Source of the DNA: Collybiopsis luxurians FD-317 M1
Taxonomy: Eukaryota; Basidiomycota; Agaricomycetes; Agaricales; Omphalotaceae
Assembly (NCBI GenBank): GCA_000827265.1
Contig: KN834765.1
Span: 451,590 to 515,589 of the forward strand
DNA length: 64,000 nucleotides
Direction of reading: 5' to 3'
Shown: positions 54,453-64,000 of the stretch, in pieces
Layout of the letters: each line of letters starts with the position of its first letter
Position numbering within the stretch: position 1 is the first letter of the stretch
Notes under the pieces: generated by a model
The model's database searches: none
Told to the model about the DNA's origin: nothing
The model's input: the letters and a program-made list of their open reading frames with translations, nothing else
Position numbers and translations under genes: made by a program

Positions 54453-56503
54453 TCAATATAACGCACCCATGAGCGGGTTACCATGAGAGTAACAATTCAT
54501 TATCTCCAAGATTTTATTCAGGTACCCAACATATTTTTGAATTTCAGCTGCACTAGAATTCGAAGACGACCGAAAAAGCTGAATTGCCTCAACGCATACT
54601 AGCGCCGTCCCCTTACATAACACCTAATAACAACACATATATCAGTTCAGTTTATTCGCCAAAGGTAGGCAGAGCTTTACCGCCATAATGGGATCCAAAA
54701 ATGACATAGAACTTGGTTCCACGTAATTCAGACATCGCAATATGCCATCTACCATTTCCAAAAATATGGGACGACAAGAAGGATTTTTTGCGCCGAATGT
54801 ACAGTACAGCCGTATCATGGCTTTTCTGGTGAGTGTATGAACAATTAGGAGCCGTTTCCTTCGCTCGACCAAAACTTCATCTTCAATTGGAGGAAGCTCG
54901 CTGAGAAGTCGAGATAGAAGTGATCTAAGGCTTTCAAATGAAGATTGGAACCCTATTAGCTCTGCGGGAGTGCGGTTTTCCGCTGCACGTTGGTAGCGTA
55001 AGATTCAGAACCCTTGGGCGAACAAAATCACATACGATACGAGTAGCGCTTCCAGAATAGGGTGGCTTGTTCAAATAGCACTGTTGCCTTAACATACAAA
55101 GCTAAAACGGAACGTCCGTCGTCGGCTATATTGGAGAGAAATTTCTGAAGTGTATGACTATCCCGCATGTTTTGCGATAAAGAGGCCTATGAAGATATTC
55201 GAACGTGAGAATGAGGCTTGATAAACTCTCGACTCACGTCGGAATAACTTTCCAAGGGCCATGGCGTATCGACTCTTCCTTGCCCTGTGGTGTACGCAGT
55301 AAACGTAGGTTTACCTTCTACTGCAGACCAAAGACAGTCGAGTGCTAGAACAGTCCAAATTGCATTGATTCGTTCGCCTTCCTCGGGAAAATTGCGTGCG
55401 GGAGGTAAGGTTGTGGTTGTATCTATGCTCAGAGCCTGTGTATTATCGTAGATATGAGAACTGCGAATTCGATGCATGCGGGCGCTGAGGATCAAGGACA
55501 CTGCGTTGTTCAGATGCCATCGACCTTCTAATCCTCTATTGTGTATCAGGAAGTAGTGCGCAATGAGAATATTTGCTTGAAGTGTATGCAAAATTCTCTG
55601 CGGGTGACTTTCGGAAAGACCGAGAGAAACAGCTTGAACCGCATTTGATAAATACACTTCGGTCGGCAATATGATATGAGATGCCGGGACGAGCTTGGAG
55701 CCCAGTAACACCATGGTGGCCGCGAGGGCGGCAGTTGGTCGTTGACTGGGGTCGGAGTAAGGATTAGAGAACGCATATATCAGGTTCTGCGCGTCGAGGA
55801 AAAATCCTAATTGGGAAGCATGCGGAAGAAAGGCTTCCATTCTGTGAGGGATGTAATCTCAGTTTGTTTGAGGCAATTTTTTCGACGAAAACGCACAGAT
55901 TTCTTTCCTGCGGGATGGGAAGAGGTAGGTTAGAGTCAATGTCACTCAAATATTAGAAGCTTACACCTGCCTGAGCTGATTCTTCGAAGGGATTTCTGCT
56001 TCCGTTGACCATGACTGCAGGCCCTAGTGAATTAGCTTTGCTTAAAACATGAACCCATTGATTGAGTGAACATACCAGAATCGGAGGAAGTCCTATGGAG
56101 TTGGCTCATTACAGAGCTGCTGGCAACATAAGGATCAATCAGAGTCACAGCATCTCGCTGGCTAAATGGATTCTGAAGCGCCTCTAAGCGTGCTTCGAGG
56201 ACGGCGATTTGCTCTTGAAGTCGGTCCGCATGAGTATGTCCGACTTCGGCATACTCGCAATCTCCCAGTGATTCTATTCTTCTGCTGCAGGGTCCACATA
56301 CTGGCCTTTGGCCATCACAACGCTTCAAGGAGTAGCTGAGTACATGAAGACACAAGGGCTCTCGCTCCTACCATTTTGCGGCGTCTATATACTAAAGTTA
56401 GACAAGGTCAAAATATTCGGTCCATGAAAAGTACATACTTGCAATTGTTACAGGCGCCTCCACGTGCGATTGGCCGAACTTGAGGAAGTTTCTTAGAGTA
56501 CAT
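54453..56503 (-). CDS. Zn2Cys6 fungal transcription factor, apparently cut short by a late TGA
   Basis: Nine exons (minus): 56439-56503, 56372-56384, 56076-56322, 55965-56023, 55897-55907, 55238-55841, 55036-55186, 54681-54982, 54453-54623; 540 residues. The zinc cluster GGACNNCKRRKMRCDGQRP then VCGPCSRRIESLGDCEYAE has all six Cys and spans exons 1-3. A dimerising coiled coil follows (DRLQEQIAVLEARLEALQ). The regulatory domain includes MEAFLPHASQLGFFLDAQNL and GERINAIWTVLALDCLWSA. Two micro-exons (13 and 11 bases) are needed for frame. The frame ends at TGA 54453-54455 after GNPLMGALY, but continues in the same frame for 29 more codons as ITRQMLADVLTATKMTEIR, resembling the normal family C-terminus. 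Target genes unknown. Confidence 0.82.
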
Positions 56504-57637
56504 ATTTAAAGACAGCTAGACGAGTTAACCTGAGTACTTCGAGCGTTGAATGATGCTCAGGAGGTTTAGGCGTTAGCTTGCAAAGAGAGCAGGGGATGCA
56601 TCGGGATAGCTTAACAACCGGATTTTATACCCTACCCTAGCCCATCGTGAAATTCTCTTCGTAGCCAACAACCCGACTGAAGTCGTCCGCTGGGTTTGCT
56701 TAGTAAGCTCCAACGAAGTGCTGTACGGCTAAGCGTAGCCTTGCACATCCGATTATAGGATCGCTATTTACACATTGATGATCAGTGGCGGCGCATAGGT
56801 TTGACTGGAAGAAACTTGCCGTGGCTCGCCGTCTATGACTCTTGACCGTAACGTGTGGTCTTTTTGAGGGAAGACCTATCACTTGAACTAGGAAAGGGCA
56901 ACACCGAGGGGACCGGGTGCTCAAGGTAGTCCGTTAGCACCTAGCAAATAATAGATTGTTCACTGTAACTCAGATGAGCTGATCTATTATCCCATGTTAG
57001 TAGCCTTCAGGAACAATGTTTTTTATCCGTACTTTCCGAAACCCGGCTGATCAACGCATTTTTACCTTTTTGAAAGACTCGCCGAAGTATGAGCGAAGCA
57101 TTCTTCAGTCTGTAGTGTCGCCGCACTTCATGATTAGGAGCAATGAACATTCTCTGCTTCGTTGCATCATTCTCGCGCCGACGACTCATGCTACGAGAAA
57201 TTCTGCGATCCGCACGAGACTCTAGTGGCCTGGTTGACTCTCGAGTTTGCGTTGTAATACATCGGCATCCTCCGAACAGGGACGGGGTGAGTGCGCTACA
57301 CTACTACTATGTATAGACGTCATCAAACTTGTTGAAATGTTCCGAGTTCGCAGGCCCCGGCAACTCAAAGAGACAGCGTAATATGATACTAGATAGGCCA
57401 AAACACACCTCTCAGGTCTCAAACCTCAGCTCGGTGATAAAAAAACCCGTATTTGTCGAATAGTTTGTCGCTCTTCTCAACCCGTTCGTCTGTAAAAAAA
57501 AGGAAATATTTACTAAATTTGACAGTGTCACGGCAACGTAAGCGCCATCAAGATGTAGCACAGATCATCATGTTATTATCACCCAACTGCGTCCGGTAAA
57601 TACAAGAAGATTGCCGACGACCTGGGAGTTAAATATA
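56504..57637. other. 1.1-kb intergenic stretch
   Basis: Promoter region of the Zn2Cys6 gene on its left and the 3' flank of ORC3 on its right. Short open frames (57016-57225 plus, 56700-56924 minus) lack any support. Confidence 0.45.
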
Positions 57638-60468
57638 TTACCCAGAAACTTCGAAAACGGTCCTCAGAATGTGGTCCGGCTTCCTTCGGGTGTGTTTAAG
57701 AAAGCCCATCAAGTCAAGTTCATGCAAAGCTCGAATAAATCGTGCCTGGACGATGAGCTTCCATTGGTCCTCGTCGACGAGTCCATTTCCTTCCTCTTCG
57801 CCATCAGTCCCCTGCTCTTTATCAGCAACACTTTGTTTTGCCTTTCCCTTTCCATTCGACTTGACGGGAGACTTGGATTTTGCAGTATTCCTTCCCCGCT
57901 TCTGAGGTGAACCATCCTTTGCGCGTCCTCGAGGTTTGGCCTTTAGCCTCTTTCTAGATTCTTCCTCCTTCCGCTGCGTCCCAAGCACCATGTGAAACGA
58001 TTCGAACCAGTCATATACATTGATCATCTTCCCGCTCTCTAAGTATCGGTGAAGCAAGATACTGGTATCGGGAAGACGCCACAGGGAATCGTCGCTTTCA
58101 TCAGAATCAATAACGTCGGCGGCAGCAAAGGCCCTCGGATTGAGGAGACCAGCGAGAATCGATGATTGAACAGAAGGATTGAACGTCTGAAATCATTAGG
58201 GGTTAATAAAGGCGAAATGGCAGCAACATACCTCTGAAGGGAACGGCGTCATCCCAGTATACCATACGTCCCATAGTGAAGCGTTCTCCAGCGGCTCAGT
58301 CAGCTTCCTGTATCGAAAAGCTATGTCAGCGCAATCGATGTCCTAGCACCTCACGCGAACATACTCTAGATAGCTTGACATCCAATCCGCCAAGTTTTCA
58401 CTAACTCCTTTCATGTTGGCTGCATCCTCCACATGCGTTTCATCTTCGTTCGAATCCCCACCTTCATATGCCTCATCCGCTTGCCGCCTCATCCGCTCTA
58501 ATTTGCTCACGACCCTACCCAGATTCAATGATTTAGAAACATCCTCAGGCAGCCCTTCCAGATATTCAACCAACATCTCCAAAAACGCTCTCGTTTCAAC
58601 CGGCTTGAGTTTCCTCAAGAGCATTTGCATGTAGCGGATATCCTTATCCTTGAGAGCTTGAGACTGCGGGTCTTTTTGCAAGAGATTGATAAAATTCTGC
58701 AGATACAGATAAACCGGTCGTGAAGAGGACTTTGTAGGAAGTAAGGGCAACGTATGTAACGGTGCGACCGCTGCGGCCCCTCCGGCAGTAGCAGTGGAAG
58801 ATGAACGAGTACCCCAGTGGGATCCTAAGCCTTTGTAACCTCTCTCGAGGAGAAAGTCGTGTATAAGCTGCAAGAGCAAGTAACCCAACCGCATTTGACG
58901 GGCATGAATTTGGAACTCGGTACGCGCTCGGTCGATAGCGTCAACGACATCCGAAAGGTTTTCATAATGCGAAGTAGGCGATGAATCCTCGTCTCTCATG
59001 AATTCCTCATGATCCAAACGAGCGACGAGAGCGCCTGTAAAAGCAGACGAGACAGAATTTTTAAGCGTATCGATCGACGGTGTAAGTAGAGCAAGGGCTG
59101 TGAGAGGATTTGAAAGAAAATGTTTGAGGTGCGCGAGCTAATATGACGGGTTAGTCGGCACTAACATAAAGTTTACATGGTTACTTACTTGGAGAATGTT
59201 CAAGATCGCATCCACAGAGGGATTGAAGCGTGTAGCTTGCTCGGCTAGGTACTCTAATGCAGCTGGTCCCAGAACTACGTCAGAATCATGCCATAGGTCG
59301 ACGAGCGTCTGGGCGAAGGATGAGGATATTGTAAACGAGTAAAGTTGTGTCCGCACCTTCATAACGATGTCCTCAAAGATCTGAGAGCCTCCGGGCGCGA
59401 TTACTGAATGGATCCGAAGTAGCTTAATTGTCGCGCGAGAATAGGCGATATGGAAATAAGATAATGGTGATTGCGGTGAAGAGAGAGAGAACAGAAGAAC
59501 GAGAGGTACTGCGGGGATGTGAAGGCTATTTCATGACTTTAGTACGCCTACCGCTGACAGCGATCCAATGCAAACCTGCAGATATGAATGACATCTTGAA
59601 GAATTGAGGGGTCAATTTGCTCAAAGTCATGGAGAAGTAGGATGAGTTTTTCGGGCTTGTTTTCTGAGAATAGAGGCGTCTCAGAAAATGATAGATACTA
59701 GATATTAGCGTTGCACCTTGAGCAATGTACCAAGCTTCCAGCACGGCCATATCATACGAAGCAAGCGAACGAGCAGAGCTTTTGGTTGTACCAGAAGTAG
59801 ATATAAATCCCCAAATGATCGATTTCATTGCAGTGGTAAGATTAGAACAGTCGGCAGGGTAGAGATGGGTGACAGCTCTATTGGCCTCTTCGCTATCAGA
59901 GAGCTGAGAGATGACCGAAGATAGGAAAAAAGCATCGGAGGATGGGTCTGAAGATTTTCAGAAACCGAAGAAGACAGGGAAAAATTGGGTCACTCACTGG
60001 TCACTGCAATTGCAGGGAGCTCTGGGTGAGGTAATGCGGGCAGCATTTCATCACTGTCGTACGCTGTGTCAATTAGTTCGACGATTTCTGCTACAACGGG
60101 TTTATATAGAGCATGCACTAAAGTCTGATCTTGAACGATGCGCGGTGAATGATGAGTCCTGATGAAACATTCGAAAGACGCACTTGAACTCGATTCAAAC
60201 AGTTGGTCCAGGCTGCCCTATATGCATCCCAGCGAATCCTGGGCCCATCCAGAATATCATATTCAAGTCCTTCGGGCTCGACATCTTGTTCTTCGTCTGC
60301 TGATAACAATATTTATGAATGCTGCAATGTGTGGCTGAAAGACGCGCATACCGGTACCGTCAAATGGTATGTAAAAAACTGCCTGAATTCAATTAACAAA
60401 CAATCCTTGTGGATGGGGAAAAAATTAACTACCTCATTGGCATCGTCGAGATTAACTGTGCTGGTCAT
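57638..60468 (-). CDS. ORC3: Origin recognition complex subunit 3 (ORC3)
   Basis: Eleven exons (minus): 60433-60468, 60352-60382, 60184-60299, 59998-60124, 59717-59947, 59576-59663, 59357-59525, 59189-59308, 58365-59137, 58232-58307, 57638-58186; 771 residues. Landmarks: RIRWDAYRAAWTNCLNRVQ, TLVHALYKPVVAEIVELI, YDMAVLEAWYIAQ, the Walker-B-like LILLLHDFEQIDPSILQDVI, PAVPLVLLFSLSSP, and the C-terminal winged-helix RFIRALHELDLMGFLKHTRR and DHILRTVFEVSG. ORC3 is an AAA+-related core subunit that holds ORC2 when origins are bound. A basic, Lys/Ser-rich insert (RGRAKDGSPQKRGRNTAKSK) lies ahead of the last helices. All joins are GT-AG. Confidence 0.92.
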
Positions 60469-60638
60469 TGTTGAATGAAAACCAAAAAGTTCTGAAAACA
60501 CGAACAGACGCGACTCACGTGTACACAAATGGCGCCCATCGGCGTTTAGGTCAAAGCAGCACAGCGCTCAGCTTCTATGGCTGTCCGGCCTTGATTCGGC
60601 CGGCTTTTATTTCGACGTGCTCGGTATCATAATCCTCG

Positions 60639-61718
60639 ATGGAAGAATTTGCGGGGCACGTCGGACATCTTACTCCAGAGCAGTCTGTAGCTCTATCGGA
60701 ATTCAAGGCGAAATTATCAGAATCCAATCTATACACCCCTGCTTCGGATGACAGTCCTGCCTCTCATGACGATCCTACGCTTCTGTATGTTTCTCTTATT
60801 TTATACTGAAAGCTGACCGGACTTGCATCCCTGCAGTCGGTTTCTCAGAGCTAGACGGTTTGACCCAACGAAAGCAAAGAAACAGTTTGCAGATACGCAT
60901 ATGTGGCGCACAAAGCACGATGTCGATAAGCTGTTTAAAGAATTTGATCCAGTGGAGTTTGAGGATGCAAAGAGGTTTTATCCTAGATGGACTGGTCGAA
61001 GAGACAAGGTAAGGATTCAGTTGTACGCATGAACCCTGGCTTGATTCTTTGCGCAGGATGGTCGACCCTTGTATGTGTATCGAATTGCGTCAGTGAGCAA
61101 GGTGCAGCAAGAACTCAATGCTGTACCACCTGAACGTCGATATCAGAGAATGTGAGGAAATTTTTTTGATTTTGATCGTATTCACATAATTTTCTATTCT
61201 AGTATCGTACTATACGAAGTTATGACACGGTTTGTGCTTCCACTATGCTCCAAACTACCTCATTCAACAACGACACCAATATCGTCGGTTACTACGATCA
61301 TTGATCTGGAGGACTTGTCATTCGGGGCGATGTGGTCACTGCGAAATCATCTACAGGAAGCTTCTCGTCTTGCTACAGCTAACTATCCGGAGACACTTCA
61401 CACAATTGCTGTGGTGAATTCGCCATCGTACTTTCCTAAGATATGGGATTGGATAAAGGTAATTTTTTTGTTTGGATTTCTGACATGCTTCTCAAGACTT
61501 GATTCTAGGCGTGGTTTGATGAGGGCACGCGGAAGAAGATATTCGTACTAGGAAAGGATCCAGGACCAATGTTGTATAATATCATAGAGAAGAAGGATTT
61601 ACCAAAGGTGTATGGGGGAGAGCTAGAGTGGGTGTATGAGGATGGACCGCTATTAGATTCGGATACAGTAGAGGAGATAGGGGAGATGCCCAAGGGACCT
61701 GTAGTGTTTACAGTTTAG
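60639..61718 (+). CDS. SEC14-like phosphatidylinositol/lipid transfer protein (CRAL-TRIO)
   Basis: Exons 60639-60784, 60837-61008, 61057-61151, 61203-61458, 61509-61718; 292 residues. The CRAL-TRIO N-terminal helices include LRFLRARRFDPTKAKKQFAD. The lipid-binding domain reads DGRPLYVYRIASV, TTIIDLEDLSFGAMWSLRN, TANYPETLHTIAVVNSPSYF and VLGKDPGPMLYNIIEKKDLP, ending with the family signature LPKVYGGELEW. Sec14 proteins exchange phosphatidylinositol and phosphatidylcholine and stimulate Golgi phosphoinositide synthesis. Length and order are as in yeast Sec14 (304). Several paralogues are usual in fungi, so which Sec14-like gene this is stays open. Its start codon is 170 bases from that of ORC3, with a CACGTG near 60518. 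Confidence 0.9.
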
Positions 61719-61838
61719 CCAGTAATCAAGTGGAGATGATGTCATGACGTCAGAAGCGAAAAGGATTCGATTCGAAACAACGTCATTGAAATTAGTCGGC
61801 TCCTACAAAAATGCAGGCAGGTAATTACTTTGTCAACT

Positions 61839-64000
61839 ATGGCCCCCTCACTGTCTTCTGCCTTCCACAAACTTATACCCTCTAGGAAACGTGATTCCTT
61901 GAAGAATTTACAAGCAGATGACCAACCTTCTTCCAAACACTCATCTAGGTCTCACTCCACAGAACGTTCTTCTATCGACAATGCCAATGCAGAAAAGGCA
62001 GATAAACTTGGCGATCTCGACTCTAAATTTCTCAAACAAGAGAGAGAAATCGAGGACGAACGCAGGATTCGCATGAAACGCGCTCAGTCGTCTCAAATAG
62101 CCGTCATGACAGAGACTCCCGAGCAGAGAGAGAGGTACGGCGAAATCGATTACGATGCTTTTGAGCCAGAGGATGGCATCGAGGAAATTTTAATTCAAGA
62201 CCTGAGCGACGATTCAAGGCTTGGTAAAACAGTAGATCTCAGAGTCCGCCTGCACACCATCCGAGCCCTATCTTCTGCCCTCATATTTCTCGTTCTCCGT
62301 CAACAAACTCACACCATCCAAGGCGTTCTTGCCGCGGACGACGAGCTGGGGATATCAAGCCATATGGTCAGGTGGGTTTCAAGATTGCAGGAAGAATGTA
62401 TTTTGCACGTCAAAGGGGTACTGCAAAAGCCTAAACTCCGGGAAGGAGATGGCCAGGTTCACGCCACCTCCATCCATAACATGGAACTGCGTATCCTCGA
62501 AGTGCACGTTATTTCCAAAGTAGCGGAGCCCGTGCCTTTCAGCGTCTACGAGGCAGATCTAAGTGCCAAAGCTAAAACCGCCGACTCTGAATATGATGAT
62601 TCGGACGACGGGAAAGGCGCTGCAGGTCCCTACATCTCCGACCGAGCTCGTCTCAACTCACGCATCATGCACCTTCGTTCTGCTGCTGCTCAGTCTGTAT
62701 TCCGTGTCCAATCTACCATGTCCACCGTGTTCCGGTCTCATTTAGCTTCTCTTGGAACTCCCGATGCTTCCTCAGCGACCCCCCCTCGCGAATTCATCGA
62801 AATTCACACCCCAAAGCTCCAAGGCGGAGCTTCCGAATCGGGCGCTTCCGTCTTCAAGCTCAAATATTTCGGAAGAGTCGGATTCTTAGCACAGAGTCCT
62901 CAGCTGTTCAAGCAGATGAGTATCGCCGCCGATTTTGGTGGAACGAGTAACAACGGCGGGGTATTTGAGATCGGCCCCGTGTTCAGGGCGGAGAATAGCA
63001 ACACTCACAGACATCTGACGGAATATACCGGGTTGGATATAGAGATGGTGATTCAGAGACATTACCATGAGGTAGGCGAAAACGATTAGCACTATCACGA
63101 TTGCACTAATATGTATTGATATCGCAGGTAATGCGCACGGTTGACTCCACCCTGAAAGCTATCTTCAAAGCAGTGTACGAGACCCGTCGCAGGGAAATTG
63201 AAATTATCAAAACTCAATTTCCTTTACCAGACTTGGTCTGGCTGGACGAAACACCTGTCATCATATTCGCTGATGGTGTCCAGATGCTTATCGATAGTGG
63301 GTGGACGGATGATGAAGGAAATAAGCCCAAGAAGGACGAGGATCTGAGTACCAGGGCGGAAATCAGACTGGGAGAGTTGGTTAAGGTCAGTTGAACGATT
63401 GCAAGTCTTCTGCACCGAATTAATAATCTATCTACTGCAGGAAAAATATCACACGGATTACTACATTCTTGACCAGTTCCCCAAGTCTGCTCGACCCTTC
63501 TACACCATGCCTGCTTCCGCCGCCACACAGGCCAGCATCCGATCACGACACCCCGACGCAGGTGACACCACCAACTCTTTTGATATTTTCGTAAGGGGGC
63601 AGGAAATCACGACGGGGGGACAAAGGATACATGACTATGAAACGTTGATTCAGGCAATGGCTGAGAATGGCATCAGGTATATGTGTATTCAACTGTTCTA
63701 ATCTTTTTCCAATTCTCATCCTTCTTGCCCGCAGTGAACGCGGCCTGGAAGATTACCTCGACGGATTCCGTTGGGGTGCGCCTCCTCACGGTGGGGCTGG
63801 CATCGGACTTGAGAGGCTTGTCATGCTCGTTCTTGGTTTATCAGATATTCGCTTTGCGTCAATGTACCCGCGAGACCCGAAGAGCTTACCGGAACCACCG
63901 AAGGGCCTAGAGGGATTGCCTCATCCAGAGGCTAGTACTGCGCCTGTGGCGAGCAAAAATGTGAAGATGATCAAGTGCATCTGCCAATCTCAGTTTAGGC
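61839..64000 (+). CDS. DPS1: cytosolic aspartyl-tRNA synthetase, 3' end off the right edge
   Basis: Exons 61839-63071, 63128-63385, 63441-63676 and 63735 to beyond 64000. The N-terminal extension is basic and helical ([20 protein letters not shown]), as in eukaryotic AspRS where it binds tRNA. The OB-fold anticodon domain follows ([20 protein letters not shown]). Class II motif 2 is [20 protein letters not shown] then [11 protein letters not shown]; motif 3 is [37 protein letters not shown] and [13 protein letters not shown] are diagnostic for AspRS. The visible sequence ends shortly after LPHPEAST, near the usual C-terminus, without a stop in frame, so either a few more codons or an intron lies past the edge. 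The in-frame TTG codons upstream are not used; ATG 61839 gives MAPSLSS. Confidence 0.93.

Noticed and set aside
57990..58010. GACTGGTTCGAATCG on minus resembles a tRNA B-box
   Set aside because: It lies inside the ORC3 coding exon (YDWFESF) and no A-box or cloverleaf surrounds it.
1..64000. Search for transposons, LTRs, terminal inverted repeats, CRISPR arrays and biosynthetic clusters
   Set aside because: No transposase, integrase or reverse transcriptase motif, no array-like repeats, and no polyketide synthase, NRPS or terpene synthase gene was seen by eye.

Overview
This window is nuclear DNA from a filamentous basidiomycete, most likely a mushroom-forming agaricomycete. Genes lie close together on both strands, almost all are cut by introns of about 45-60 bases, and many proteins (SVF1, MPDU1, ERG28, the Zn2Cys6 regulator, secreted proteins) read like agaricomycete orthologues. 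All gene models were spliced by hand from reading frame, splice signals and remembered family patterns; no database search was possible. Where an exon chain is given, the phases add up to an uninterrupted protein unless stated.

Layout. 0-8 kb: a PfkB sugar kinase cut by the left edge, the RPL4 chaperone ACL4, a conserved protein of unknown role, SVF1 and the mitochondrial metalloprotease OMA1. 8-18 kb: three secretory genes (GH18 chitinase with a CBM5/12-like tail, a pepsin-like protease with a probable GPI signal, an Asn/Ser-rich secreted protein) around an ER lumenal J-protein (SCJ1 type) ending in HDEL. 19-31.5 kb: exportin-T, IKS1-type kinase, a Trf4-type nucleotidyltransferase, the rRNA methyltransferase BMT5 and a CCDC174 homologue. 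31.5-39 kb: an orphan multi-pass membrane protein, an F-box-like protein, an alkenal-reductase-type MDR enzyme, MPDU1 and the molybdopterin synthase small subunit (MOCS2A).

39-45 kb is the least ordinary part. A two-gene unit (metallo-beta-lactamase gene on minus, seven-helix-like membrane protein gene on plus) is duplicated in tandem. Both membrane-protein copies look intact over ten matching exons, while the second hydrolase copy has decayed. 45-64 kb: TAF4, a 1109-residue Ser/Pro-rich protein, ERG28, an F-box-like protein, a Zn2Cys6 transcription factor, ORC3, a SEC14-like protein and cytosolic aspartyl-tRNA synthetase, which runs off the right edge.

Themes: very short divergent promoters (39, 51, 71 and 75 bp between start codons), four apparent GC-AG introns, several micro-exons, and two loci (chitinase, Zn2Cys6 factor) where one small change seems to truncate the protein. 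No mobile element, rRNA, tRNA, CRISPR array or biosynthetic gene cluster was seen. I found no clearly new multi-gene system; the tandem hydrolase/membrane-protein unit is the best candidate for follow-up.
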